This document shows, in pieces, positions 18,178-26,857 of a stretch of DNA of 64,000 nucleotides. Origin of the DNA: CAYRFF01 sp964436125 (lineage in GTDB: Bacteria; Bacteroidota; Bacteroidia; Chitinophagales; Saprospiraceae). The notes beneath the pieces are model-generated. The model had not been told where the DNA came from. It did no database searches and was given only the letters and a program-made list of their open reading frames with translations. Position 1 is the first letter of the stretch. The number at the start of each line of letters is the position of its first letter. Location: positions 42,976 through 106,975 of the forward strand of contig CAYTBT010000005.1 of the NCBI GenBank assembly GCA_964436125.1, read 5' to 3'. The position numbers were made by a program, and so were the translations under genes.

Positions 18178-21100
18178 TTAAAAGGTTTCCACATCTTTAT
18201 ATTTTTCCTCTTCCTTCTTCAATTCCGCAAGTGAAATACGATCTCTCCCTAGAATCTTCTTTCGCGTTTTCTCTAGCAGTACATACATACATGGCACAAG
18301 AATCAAGGTTAAAAAAGTAGCAAAAGCAAGTCCAAAGATTATCGTCCATGAAAGCGGGCCCCAGAAGGCGACATTATCGCCACCGAAATATATATGAGGA
18401 TCGAGTTCAGTAAACAAAGCCACAAAGTCTATATTAAAGCCGATTGCCAGAGGAATAAGTCCGAGCATCGTCGCCGTAGCAGTTAAAAGTACCGGAGTCA
18501 TCCTTATTTTTCCTGCTTCTACTATTGCTTTCATCATCGTATAACCTCTACCGATTAAATCATCGGCAAATTCCACAATGAGAATTCCATTACGCACGAC
18601 AATTCCGGCGAGAGCAACAATTCCTACGCCTGTCATCAGAACAGAAAAGGTCATTCCCGTTAATGCAAAACCAAGGAAAACGCCTATCACACTGAAAAAT
18701 ATCTCTGTCAGGATGATAATCGGCTTTCCTACTGAATTGAACTGTGCAACGAGAATCATTAAGATCAATCCTATCGAGATTAATAAAGCCATGAATAAGA
18801 AGTTAACTGTATCGGCTTGATCTTCTTGCTGTCCCGTAAGTTTAATATTCACCCCACTCGGCGTCGGGAAAGTCGTAGCAGCACGTCGGATATCCGAGAC
18901 GACCTCATTGGCTGTGAAGCCTGTAAGAACATTGGAATAGAGAGTTACGATACGTTTCTGATTCTTTCGCTTTATCCCGCCAAATGTCGATGAGTACTTC
19001 ACATCCACAAGTGTAGATATCGGGACTTGTCTTACCCTTCCACCGATATTCATATCGCGATAGGTAATGCGTGTATTTAAGAGTGATTGAAGGTTATTTC
19101 TCTGCTCGTATTCATACCGGAGTACAATCGGATAATCATCCTCCAATCCTTTAAACTTAGAAACTTCTACCCCGAATAAGGCAAATCTTATTTCCTGCAA
19201 GATCCGTTGAGTAGAAATACCCAGGGCATTGGCGCGTTTCCTGTCAACTTTTAATATTACCTCCGGCTTATGCTTGGTCACATCAGATTTCAATTCTTCG
19301 ATACCCGGAATACCGAGTGAGTCAATATATTGCTCAAAGTCCTCAGACACTTCAACCAGCTGTGCATAATCGTCACCCGTTATTTCTACATTGATTGGGT
19401 TTCCTACGGGAGGACCGCTCTGTTCTTGAGCCACCGTAATCTGTGCTCCCGGAATTCCTTGTACAGCTAGCCGTATGCTATCGAGATAAGCAAGTGTGCT
19501 CTTGCCATTTCTTTCACCATAAGGAACAAATGCCACAGTAACTCGTCCTTTATTGGGTGTTTCTCCGAGGATAATCCCCTCCGCAGGATCGCTCACACCG
19601 GTTCCACCGGCTTGCGCAATAACTGACTCTACAATAGGATTATCTTCTCCCACGACATCAGTTATACGATCTTCTACAATACGCACAATAGAGTCTGTGT
19701 AAATCTGGTCCGTACTTACGGGTAATTTTACGTAGGCATAAATAAAATTGGGATCTGCCGACGGAAAGAATTCAACCTTGGGACTAGACGCAATTAAAAG
19801 ATAGATAGAAAGCACCATAAGCAAAAAGGTGCCTACAAGCATTAAAATAGGATGCGATTTCTTCAATGACCATTTTAAGAGTCGTTCATAATTATTCTGA
19901 AAAGCCGGCCATATCTTCTGTTGAAAATATCGTATTAATCTACGAAAGACAAATTTATTCAGGAGGAATAGAAGGTAGAAGAAAATTGCAAGATTTCCCA
20001 TTCCCACTTTCCCAATCAAATAAAATGCAATAGCAAATACAGCAAAGATTATCGTCGTAATAATGAATCCTTTTCCGATATGCGTATTTGACCTTGTGCC
20101 ATCATCCTTTTTCATAAAATCTACGGCAAATACTGGGTTAATCACATAAGCTACTAGCAGTGAAGCGAGTAAAACTATCACGAGGGTTGCGGGCAGGTAA
20201 AACATAAACTCTCCTATCACTCCGGGCCAGAAAAGCAGCGGGAGAAAAGGGGTTAAGGTAGTCAACGTCCCCGATAATACCGGCATAAATACCTCGCCGG
20301 CAGCTCGTTTAGCCGCCACGCGTATAGGGAGATTGCTCTGATGAAAGATCCGATGTGTATTTTCTATAACTACAATAGCATCATCCACGACTATCCCCAG
20401 AGCAAGCAGCATAGAAAATAAAACGATCATATTTAGGGTGAAGTCCAGCGTCCCCATGACTGTGAAGGCAATAAACATCGATATCGGTACCGATAATGCT
20501 ACAAATATCGCATTGGTAATCCCCATGAAGAACATCAGGATTATCGTTACCAGGATAAAGCCGATAATAATCGTATTAATAAGATCGTGCAATGTGACCC
20601 GTGTTGCATCAGCCTGCTCGCCAGTAATGGTCACCTTTACCCCTTCCGGAAATGAGCTTTCCTTCAATTCATTTACCAACGCTGTAATCTTATCTGATGC
20701 CTCAATGAGATTTTCCCCACTTCGTTTTATCACAGATAAAGTAATAACATTGTGCCCATCGAGTCTGGCATAGCTTTCCTGTTCTTTAAAGCCGTCGGTT
20801 ATTTCCGCAATATCCTTGAGGTGCACCATCGCGCCCGTAGAACCGCGGATGACGAGATTATTCAATTGATAAGGATCGGTGAACTCCCCGTTTACCGTCA
20901 ATGTACGTTCAACGCCGTCCATTTTCAAGAGGCCGGCAGAACCTCTCACATTTTCCGCTTGTATAGCACTGTATATGTTATACATAGTTATCCCTGCAGC
21001 CTCCATTCTATATTTATCGACATTAACCTGTATTTCACGTTCGAGTGCTCCGCCCATATCAACCCTGGATATTTCCGGTAGTGCTTCAATTTTATCTTGG

Positions 21101-21588
21101 AGGACATCAGCATAGGCTTTTAATTGCGATAAGTCAATGTCCCCGGACACATTTACGCTCATAATCGGTAGCTGAGATACATCTACCTCAATAATTTCAG
21201 GTTCTTGCGTAAGCTCTGTAGGGAGCTCAGGCCTCGCCTTATCAATAGCGTCTTTTACTTCTATCTTGGCTGCATCTACATCAACTTCAGTGGTAAACTC
21301 GACAAGGATACTTGAAAAATCTTGTACCGAAGTACTCGTGATATCCTTGACTCCATCAATTGATTTTAACTCCTTCTCAATATGCTTTGTCACCAGGTTT
21401 TCCATATCCTGCGGAGAAGTACCATCATTGACTGTAACGATAAAAAACTGTGGAAAAACAACCTCCGGAAATTGTTCCTTTGGGATGCTGTTAAAGGCAA
21501 ATATTCCGGCGAATGTAATTATAATCGTAATGATATAAATACTCGTCTTATTGTCTATTGCCAAGTTGCTGAGGATAGACTTTTTCAT
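18178..21588 (-). CDS. RND-family multidrug efflux transporter (AcrB/HAE1-like)
   Basis: 1136 residues. Inner-membrane proton-driven pump. Family features are the N-terminal helix followed by the porter domain (SIPKEQFPEVVFPQFFI, and later SAIQAENVRGSAG), two sets of helices, and the proton-relay pair Asp-Asp in ALGIVVDDAIVVIEN near residue 400. It has the HAE1 rather than the metal-pump relay pattern. It is the last gene of the tetR-tolC-adaptor-pump operon, 53 bases after the adaptor. Substrates are unknown; amphipathic drugs or lipids are typical for the family. A partial copy of the repeat core (reverse AGCTTACGCAAG, near 21204) occurs in the porter region. Confidence 0.95.
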   Translation of the reverse strand: MKKSILSNLAIDNKTSIYIITIIITFAGIFAFNSIPKEQFPEVVFPQFFIVTVNDGTSPQDMENLVTKHIEKELKSIDGVKDITSTSVQDFSSILVEFTTEVDVDAAKIEVKDAIDKARPELPTELTQEPEIIEVDVSQLPIMSVNVSGDIDLSQLKAYADVLQDKIEALPEISRVDMGGALEREIQVNVDKYRMEAAGITMYNIYSAIQAENVRGSAGLLKMDGVERTLTVNGEFTDPYQLNNLVIRGSTGAMVHLKDIAEITDGFKEQESYARLDGHNVITLSVIKRSGENLIEASDKITALVNELKESSFPEGVKVTITGEQADATRVTLHDLINTIIIGFILVTIILMFFMGITNAIFVALSVPISMFIAFTVMGTLDFTLNMIVLFSMLLALGIVVDDAIVVIENTHRIFHQSNLPIRVAAKRAAGEVFMPVLSGTLTTLTPFLPLLFWPGVIGEFMFYLPATLVIVLLASLLVAYVINPVFAVDFMKKDDGTRSNTHIGKGFIITTIIFAVFAIAFYLIGKVGMGNLAIFFYLLFLLNKFVFRRLIRYFQQKIWPAFQNNYERLLKWSLKKSHPILMLVGTFLLMVLSIYLLIASSPKVEFFPSADPNFIYAYVKLPVSTDQIYTDSIVRIVEDRITDVVGEDNPIVESVIAQAGGTGVSDPAEGIILGETPNKGRVTVAFVPYGERNGKSTLAYLDSIRLAVQGIPGAQITVAQEQSGPPVGNPINVEITGDDYAQLVEVSEDFEQYIDSLGIPGIEELKSDVTKHKPEVILKVDRKRANALGISTQRILQEIRFALFGVEVSKFKGLEDDYPIVLRYEYEQRNNLQSLLNTRITYRDMNIGGRVRQVPISTLVDVKYSSTFGGIKRKNQKRIVTLYSNVLTGFTANEVVSDIRRAATTFPTPSGVNIKLTGQQEDQADTVNFLFMALLISIGLILMILVAQFNSVGKPIIILTEIFFSVIGVFLGFALTGMTFSVLMTGVGIVALAGIVVRNGILIVEFADDLIGRGYTMMKAIVEAGKIRMTPVLLTATATMLGLIPLAIGFNIDFVALFTELDPHIYFGGDNVAFWGPLSWTIIFGLAFATFLTLILVPCMYVLLEKTRKKILGRDRISLAELKKEEEKYKDVETF

Positions 21589-21641
21589 TCTGATATTCCT
21601 TTATTTTATAGAATCGCTATTATTTATTGCCTAGGCTTATT

Positions 21642-22787
21642 TCACTTCTGCGCCTCTACCATAGAATTTTTATATGCCTGAAACCTTATGGCTTGACCAT
21701 CAACCAGGTTCTTATGTCCGGCCGTTATGATTAAATCACCGGCTTGGAGTCCACTGATTACCTCTGCTTTACCTTGGTAAATCTTCCCTATTTTAATATT
21801 TTTCAATTTCGTAATATCCTTTACGGCAACAAATACTTGATCGGGACCGCTTGTCGAAAAATGAATGGCATTAATAGGTATTGTTACTGCATCGGTATTC
21901 TCATAATCCAGAATCCGCAGATAAGCAACCATATTAATTTTCAAGATATTATCGAGGCTATCCGGCAGATTGACCTTAATGGTGAAAGTTCTATTTATCG
22001 GATTAATTACCTTGCTTATATTATCAATTGTCGCCGTGATACTTTTATCAATATTGGGGAATTCAACATAAACTTCATCACCGTGTTTCACCTGGGCAAT
22101 ATAGTTCTCGGCTATTTCTGCAGTCAACTCAAAGTCCGATGAATTTATAATTCTTATTGCAGGTCTTCCGGGAGCAGCAACTTGACCTTCTTTAATCATC
22201 ACCGCATCGATAATCCCAGAAAAAGGAGCAACGATTCTCGTTAATTCAAGCTTCTCCTTCAAGGTAGCTAGTTTGCGTTCCAGTGATTCCTTTCTGTTCT
22301 TGGCTTGTAAATACTGAACCTCAGTCCCTATATTTTGCTCCCATAAATTCTTCTGCTTTTGATATAATGTCGTCGCTAGCTCCAGGCCATTCTGCACCTG
22401 ATCGATACTCTTCCGTATTATAGCATCGTCAATCTGAGCCAGCAATTGCCCTTTCCTCACACTTTCTCCCTCCTTTACATACACATTCATAACCGTTCCT
22501 GCCTGCATTGCCGTAAGCGTAACATTCTTGTCAGAGCTTACTTCGCCCTGTACATTAATATAATGGCGAAAAGGCTTTTTACTCACTTCTTCAACCGTTA
22601 CTACCGCGGCGTTTTTATTCTTCTCAGGTAGCACTCGCCCGGCATCCTTCAGCTCGTTTTCAAGCTTGGCTATCTGTGCATTCAATTGCTTTTTCTGCGA
22701 TTTTAACTCATTGAGTTTAGCTTGTTTATCGACCGGGCCACAGGCAATAAAAAGAGTAATGATTAAAAGGCTTATAAAATATTTCAT
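21642..22787 (-). CDS. RND efflux periplasmic adaptor lipoprotein
   Basis: 381 residues. The signal ends in a lipobox (LFIAC, Cys16), so it is lipid-anchored. After a short coiled coil come a first lipoyl half (about 70-105, AGTVMNVYVKEGESVRKGQLLAQID), a helical hairpin (about 110-175), a second lipoyl half (VAPFSGIIDAVMIKEGQ), a beta-barrel and a membrane-proximal domain. It bridges the RND pump downstream and the TolC channel encoded upstream. The spacing of 23 bases to tolC and 53 to the pump supports a single transcript. Confidence 0.94.
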   Translation of the reverse strand: MKYFISLLIITLFIACGPVDKQAKLNELKSQKKQLNAQIAKLENELKDAGRVLPEKNKNAAVVTVEEVSKKPFRHYINVQGEVSSDKNVTLTAMQAGTVMNVYVKEGESVRKGQLLAQIDDAIIRKSIDQVQNGLELATTLYQKQKNLWEQNIGTEVQYLQAKNRKESLERKLATLKEKLELTRIVAPFSGIIDAVMIKEGQVAAPGRPAIRIINSSDFELTAEIAENYIAQVKHGDEVYVEFPNIDKSITATIDNISKVINPINRTFTIKVNLPDSLDNILKINMVAYLRILDYENTDAVTIPINAIHFSTSGPDQVFVAVKDITKLKNIKIGKIYQGKAEVISGLQAGDLIITAGHKNLVDGQAIRFQAYKNSMVEAQK

Positions 22788-22810
22788 TTATTTATTTTTA
22801 AAATATGCTA

Positions 22811-24283
22811 TTAATAATCTTTATCGAGCGTCCCCTGAGCTACTTTCAGATCAATCTGCGCCAGGATAAGCTCATATAAGGCATTGTAGTAATTGGTCTG
22901 GGCTTCCTTGAGACTCGTCTCTGCTTGAGTAAGCTCAATATTGGAACCCACGCCATTCAGATACTTGATCCGCGTAACTCGCACGAGCTCTTCGGCTAGT
23001 TCAACATTCTCTGCTTGTGCTTCCAGCGTTTTTAAACTATTCTTGAGTGTAATACGCGCTTTATTGACCTGTAAGTCTATAGATGCTTCAAGCTTATTAA
23101 AGGTGTTCTCCACTTTCAATAGCTTTATTTTCTCCTGTTGTAGCTTGTATGAACGACTTAAACCATTAAAAATAGGAATCTGCAGACTTATGCCATATAC
23201 ACCATGTGGATACCAGGTATCAGGTCCTACGGGAAATCCCTCGGGAATTCCCTCCGTTTCCTGCGTAAATACACCGAGAATATCCGGTGATTGCGTCGCA
23301 TAGCCGAATTTTCCAAATGCCGATAATGTCGGCAGATATGCTGCTTTGCCAAGGCGTACTTGTAGCTTCTGAAGTTCCCGTTGCGTCTCGAGAATGGAAT
23401 ACTCTATACGTTCCGTATAATCTGTAGGTACCTTCTGAACGATAAGTAGATTGGCTGAGGTGTTTACGTCTTCTATCTCTCCCACAATTTTCATCGCTTG
23501 ATCCATCGGATAGTTCATCTGAAATTTTAAGAGATTCTTTGCTAGCGCCATCAGGTTCTGGAACTTGACCTTTTCTGTTTTTAAATTATTCAAGGCAACC
23601 TGTACTCGATTTAGATCTATCTCCTCCGTAAATCCGTTTTTATATAAGACTCTAGTATCTTTTAAGAGACTGTCCACTCGTTCAATGTTCTTATTAAACA
23701 GCTCAAGTCGCTCTCGATTGATAAGCACAGCGTAAAATGCCTTTGATACCGCTTCAATCGTTTCAACCTTGGTCTGCTCTAGTGCTTTGGATGCAAGTTC
23801 TTTATAGGTCTTGGCGGCTTTTAAACCCACAAAGTATGAGCCGCTGAAAATAAGCTGACTTGCCGACAGACTCGCATCTCCCATTGAATTAAGTTGAAAA
23901 AAATTGGGCAAGGCTATTACACTTCCATCCGGCAATCCGAGTTGAGATAAGCGAGGATCATCACCGATAATCGGATTGTTCTTGTCCAAGGTAAAAAACA
24001 TCCTCTGCAGGGGCTGACTATGGGTAATCTGCACAGTAGCATCAATCTGTGGTAATCCCGAACCGATGTATTCATGAACTTTGACATCTGCGATTTCTTG
24101 GTCCAGAAGTGCATTCTTCATATCAACTGAATTGCTCAAGGCATATTCAATTGCCTGCTTCAAGGTAAATGATTTCTCACTAGCTTGTTCCTGAGCCCTC
24201 AAATCTCCTTGGCAATTCCCCAGCCAGAATATTGCCGTAATGCATAGGCATAAACTACTTCTCCTTAATTTATGAAAGTTCAT
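22811..24283 (-). CDS. TolC-family outer-membrane channel of the RND operon
   Basis: 490 residues. A signal peptide (about 1-30) is followed by two outer-membrane efflux repeats with long helices, starting at FTLKQAIEYALSNSVDMKNA and ending with YLNGVGSNIELTQAETSLKEA. Forms the exit duct of the tripartite pump encoded next to it. Its start overlaps the end of the tetR gene by 14 bases, so the regulator and pump are translated from one message. It is distinct in sequence from the other TolC-like protein at 7941-9386. Confidence 0.94.
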   Translation of the reverse strand: MNFHKLRRSSLCLCITAIFWLGNCQGDLRAQEQASEKSFTLKQAIEYALSNSVDMKNALLDQEIADVKVHEYIGSGLPQIDATVQITHSQPLQRMFFTLDKNNPIIGDDPRLSQLGLPDGSVIALPNFFQLNSMGDASLSASQLIFSGSYFVGLKAAKTYKELASKALEQTKVETIEAVSKAFYAVLINRERLELFNKNIERVDSLLKDTRVLYKNGFTEEIDLNRVQVALNNLKTEKVKFQNLMALAKNLLKFQMNYPMDQAMKIVGEIEDVNTSANLLIVQKVPTDYTERIEYSILETQRELQKLQVRLGKAAYLPTLSAFGKFGYATQSPDILGVFTQETEGIPEGFPVGPDTWYPHGVYGISLQIPIFNGLSRSYKLQQEKIKLLKVENTFNKLEASIDLQVNKARITLKNSLKTLEAQAENVELAEELVRVTRIKYLNGVGSNIELTQAETSLKEAQTNYYNALYELILAQIDLKVAQGTLDKDY

Positions 24284-24890
24284 CCTTGAATTTTTGTGTT
24301 AAATATTCAATCCCTTTAATACTTGCAATCCCACGTATATGATACCGGATAAGCTCCCGGTGTAAGCGCGATAATGAATATTCCGGATAATTAGTCGGAT
24401 TCAGATTGGTGAGAAAATCCGTCATGTGAAGATAAAGATTGGATATGAATTCCGGATCGAGATTCTCTCTGTATAAACCCTCTTTCTTACCGCGTTTTAT
24501 ATTCTCAAGGATGCCTTGCAAGGTGCTATCTCTCCGATGTGTATGAAGTAATTTATGCGCTTCGGGATAGTAACGCTTCAATTCATACACTATCAATGGG
24601 TGAAATCGAGCTATCTCCTCATTCACAACTTTGTTCAACTTCATCAGACAATCAATAGCATTCCGACAATCCGTCCCTTCTTGTACCTCGCTGAACCGAT
24701 TCTGCATCTCTTGAATCTGTGCCTCCACACTCCTCTTCACCAGTTCACCTTTATTCTTGTAGTACTTATACAAGGTCTTCTTGGATATCCCCAGATTCCG
24801 CGATATCTCATCCATCGTGATGTTGCGGATCCCATATTGAGCAAATAATCGCCTTACAGTCTTCAGTATTTCATCCTTCCGTGCTTCCAT
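24270..24890 (-). CDS. TetR-family transcriptional regulator
   Basis: 206 residues. An N-terminal helix-turn-helix (about 8-55, with ITMDEISRNLGISKKTLYKYYKNKGELV) precedes an all-helical ligand-binding domain. It is the first gene of the efflux operon, so it most likely represses its own operon and is released by a pump substrate. An inverted repeat 27-68 bases upstream of its start is a good operator candidate. A -7 box ends seven bases before the ATG, so the message would have a very short leader. Confidence 0.93.
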   Translation of the reverse strand: MEARKDEILKTVRRLFAQYGIRNITMDEISRNLGISKKTLYKYYKNKGELVKRSVEAQIQEMQNRFSEVQEGTDCRNAIDCLMKLNKVVNEEIARFHPLIVYELKRYYPEAHKLLHTHRRDSTLQGILENIKRGKKEGLYRENLDPEFISNLYLHMTDFLTNLNPTNYPEYSLSRLHRELIRYHIRGIASIKGIEYLTQKFKDELS

Positions 24891-24897
24891 CGCGGCG

Positions 24898-24905
24898 CAA
24901 ATGTA
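24898..24905 (-). promoter_or_regulatory. Putative -7 box of the tetR-efflux operon
   Basis: TACATTTG on the minus strand matches TAnnTTTG. It lies seven bases from the tetR start and 11 bases inside the operator palindrome's near arm. Confidence 0.5.
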
Positions 24906-24916
24906 ATATTCTTTTC

Positions 24917-24958
24917 AAACTTAGGAAACTTTTAACGTATAAATAGTTTTCTAAGTTT
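24917..24958. promoter_or_regulatory. Palindromic operator candidate for the TetR regulator
   Basis: Two 13-base arms (AAACTTAGGAAAC at 24917-24929 and GTTTTCTAAGTTT at 24946-24958) are inverted with one mismatch, separated by 16 bases. They cover the -20 to -60 part of the tetR operon promoter, where repressor binding would block transcription. Confidence 0.6.
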
Positions 24959-24974
24959 ATGAATTGATACATTT

Positions 24975-24988
24975 TGCTTACGCAAATG
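24975..24988 (+). repeat. AGCTTNCGCAAATG motif, site 4 (intergenic, first base differs)
   Basis: TGCTTACGCAAATG; 13 of 14 positions match. Non-coding. Confidence 0.7.
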
Positions 24989-25100
24989 CTTTAAAGCATC
25001 TTCTAACAATCTGACACATAGCGTGTTATAAAATTTTAAATCTCTGAAAAAAAGAATGGATTTACTGTGCTCACAGTGCTCTGGATTCTCTCATAATGCG

Positions 25101-25134
25101 AAAAGCCTGAACCAGCGTTCCGATTCAGGCTTTT
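25101..25134. terminator. Bidirectional rho-independent terminator
   Basis: A perfect 11-base stem (AAAAGCCTGAA / TTCAGGCTTTT) with a 12-base loop, flanked by A and T runs. It can stop transcription coming from the small-peptide gene on the minus strand. Confidence 0.75.
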
Positions 25135-25148
25135 TCGACTAAGGTCTC

Positions 25149-25171
25149 AAAATAAGAAAACGACTTATTTT
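25149..25171. terminator. Secondary hairpin next to the terminator
   Basis: An 8-base AT-rich stem (AAAATAAG / CTTATTTT) with a 7-base loop, 14 bases from the main terminator hairpin. Confidence 0.4.
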
Positions 25172-25222
25172 AGTACATAGTCAAATGTACCGCGACAAAG
25201 CTACAAAGTATCTCCCTTAATT

Positions 25223-25315
25223 TCAAATACTTTGCTTCTGTTCTTTCCTTACGGTTATGAGCAAGCTCAGAATTAAGAGCAGAATAATCACACTTATGAG
25301 AAAAAATATATCCAT
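25223..25315 (-). CDS. Small single-helix membrane peptide (30 residues)
   Basis: A 30-codon frame, MDIFFLISVIILLLILSLL followed by ITVRKEQKQSI: one transmembrane helix and a basic tail (four Lys/Arg in the last nine residues). Evidence that it is a gene comes from context. A TATATTTG -7 box lies four bases before the ATG, the same spacing as at ddl, and two terminator hairpins follow about 50-120 bases after the stop. The AT-rich surroundings make hydrophobic frames likely by chance, so this remains a proposal. I do not recognise the family; small peptides of this shape often attach to larger membrane complexes. Confidence 0.45.
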   Translation of the reverse strand: MDIFFLISVIILLLILSLLITVRKEQKQSI

Positions 25316-25319
25316 AGCA

Positions 25320-25327
25320 CAAATATA
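25320..25327 (-). promoter_or_regulatory. Putative -7 box of the small-peptide gene
   Basis: TATATTTG on the minus strand, four bases before the ATG at 25315. Identical in sequence and spacing to the box before ddl. Confidence 0.45.
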
Positions 25328-25501
25328 TTAAAATTATTTATAATATGTAAAGTTCTATAGATGAAAACCCTCATTTATTAAATAATTCCTGAAAAATAGG
25401 CTATTTAATCCCAGCCTCCAGTGTGCTATAAAGTGTGCACCGGAGCCGGAAGCATTGTGTTCTTGAAGTCGTTTATGGAAGATTATTCTGTTCTGGATAT
25501 C

Positions 25502-26266
25502 TCAGAATCTAAGATGTCGTACAGTAAGGCTATTATTCTTCAGTTTTTCCAGGGAATCGATACCTATTTTTAACTGAAGATCCACATAACTTTGGCTTAC
25601 TTTTTTATCACTTTCTTCTGTTTTAATTCCCTCCGCAATCATCGGGATATCAGAGACGAGCAATAAAGCGCCCGCCGGAATGCTATTTGCGAAAGCTACA
25701 GAGAAAATAGTTGCTGTCTCCATATCAATGGCCATAGCACGGATATCGCGGAGATAATCTTTAAACTCTTCATCGTGTTCCCATACGCGACGATTGGTCG
25801 TATAGACAGTTCCGGTCCAGTAATCTTGTTTATACTCGCGGATAGTCGTGGAAACAGCTTTCTGAAGCGCAAATGCCGGCAATGCTGGCACTTCCGGTGG
25901 GAAATAGTCATTACTTGTACCATCGCCGCGGATAGCAGCAATAGGCAGGATAAAATCACCCACACTATTCTTTTTCTTCAAGCCTCCACACTTCCCGAGG
26001 AAAAGACAAGCCTTGGGCATCACGGCAGTCAGCAGGTCGAGAATTGTCGCGGCATTGGGGGAACCCATACCAAAGTTTACAATCGTAATGCCATCCGCAG
26101 AAGCGCATTGCATATTTTTCTCAATGATCTCTACATTGTGAATCTCGGCAAAGAGTTCTACGTACTGTGAAAAGTTCACGAGCAAAATATATTCACCGAA
26201 TTCCTCTAGCTCCATGCCTGTGTAGCGCGGAAGCCAATCTCGGACTATTTCATCTTTACTATGCAT
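25502..26266 (-). CDS. amn: AMP nucleosidase
   Basis: 254 residues of the purine-nucleoside-phosphorylase/UDP-phosphorylase superfamily, closest in look to the short Bacteroidota AMP nucleosidases. These split AMP into adenine and ribose 5-phosphate. Features are VNFGMGSPNAATILDLL, the GKCGGLKKKNSVGDFILP substrate loop, AIRGDGTSNDYFPPEVPALP and the ribose-site AIDMETATIFSVAFAN with its Met-Glu pair. The long N-terminal regulatory domain of the E. coli enzyme is absent. A related nucleoside phosphorylase role cannot be excluded. Codons in the last motif carry repeat site 5. Confidence 0.85.
   Translation of the reverse strand: MHSKDEIVRDWLPRYTGMELEEFGEYILLVNFSQYVELFAEIHNVEIIEKNMQCASADGITIVNFGMGSPNAATILDLLTAVMPKACLFLGKCGGLKKKNSVGDFILPIAAIRGDGTSNDYFPPEVPALPAFALQKAVSTTIREYKQDYWTGTVYTTNRRVWEHDEEFKDYLRDIRAMAIDMETATIFSVAFANSIPAGALLLVSDIPMIAEGIKTEESDKKVSQSYVDLQLKIGIDSLEKLKNNSLTVRHLRF
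25684..25697 (-). repeat. AGCTTNCGCAAATG motif, site 5 (inside amn)
   Basis: Reads AGCTTTCGCAAATA on the minus strand; last base differs. Codes Ala-Phe-Ala-Asn. Confidence 0.75.
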
Positions 26267-26271
26267 TTATA

Positions 26272-26279
26272 TACTTTTG
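26272..26279 (+). promoter_or_regulatory. Putative -7 box upstream of the unknown gene and rnr
   Basis: TACTTTTG matches TAnnTTTG, 56 bases before the ATG at 26336, in the divergent gap with amn. Confidence 0.4.
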
Positions 26280-26335
26280 TGCTAATGTAACAAATTCTAT
26301 AAAAGCTTGTTTCATCTCTTGAATAATTATCATAA

Positions 26336-26857
26336 ATGAAATTACCTAAAGTTACCTTTCAAGGTTTTCTCCAGAAATTTCCACAGGTAGAGCTACCCGT
26401 GAGATTAAATAAAGACACGCATCATATCTTCTCTAAGAAGAATAAACCATTAACAGAATCAGAAGTAAAAGCATTTATTCTTCCTCAAGAAAATGGAGAA
26501 TACGATGAGTTTACGGAATACGTGCCTTGTTTTTCCCTAGAAAAAGAATATGAATATTATACTATTGTGTACTGGAGGGCACGTTTATTAATTTATGAGT
26601 ATTTCATTATGACTTTTAATAAGCATGGAAACTGCATAGCCCGTGAAAAGATAGCGGGAATGGTTGTCCATGGTGAAGACATTTCACAAGCGGTGGCAAT
26701 GATTGAGGAGGACTGGATAATATATGTAGTTGAAGGTGCCGTCGCCTCTAGTGATGAGAATAAATACAACCCACAAGCGACCTCGGCATACAGCTTTCAG
26801 ATCCTCACTGATGGTCGCATTATTTTATCAGAAAATGACGATTTATACACAGAATGA
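26336..26857 (+). CDS. Unknown protein co-transcribed with rnr
   Basis: 173 residues; I do not recognise a family. It is soluble by appearance, with no signal peptide or membrane helix, and rich in aromatic and acidic residues (a FSLEKEYEYYTIVYWRARLLIYEYFIMTF beta-rich core around residues 67-95 interrupted only by short polar stretches). The four-base overlap ATGA with rnr indicates coupled translation, so a role tied to RNA turnover or to making RNase R in proportion is possible but is inference only. Confidence 0.7.
   Translation: MKLPKVTFQGFLQKFPQVELPVRLNKDTHHIFSKKNKPLTESEVKAFILPQENGEYDEFTEYVPCFSLEKEYEYYTIVYWRARLLIYEYFIMTFNKHGNCIAREKIAGMVVHGEDISQAVAMIEEDWIIYVVEGAVASSDENKYNPQATSAYSFQILTDGRIILSENDDLYTE

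Larger units (their letters stand above)
24891..25501. other. Intergenic region with operator, repeat, terminators and small-peptide gene
   Basis: 611 bases between tetR and the AMP nucleosidase gene. From left: the operon promoter and operator, repeat site 4, a 14-base palindrome-like ACTGTGCTCACAGT (25064-25077), terminator hairpins (25101-25134 and 25149-25171), the 30-codon membrane-peptide gene with its promoter, and about 170 bases in which I see nothing. Confidence 0.6.
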
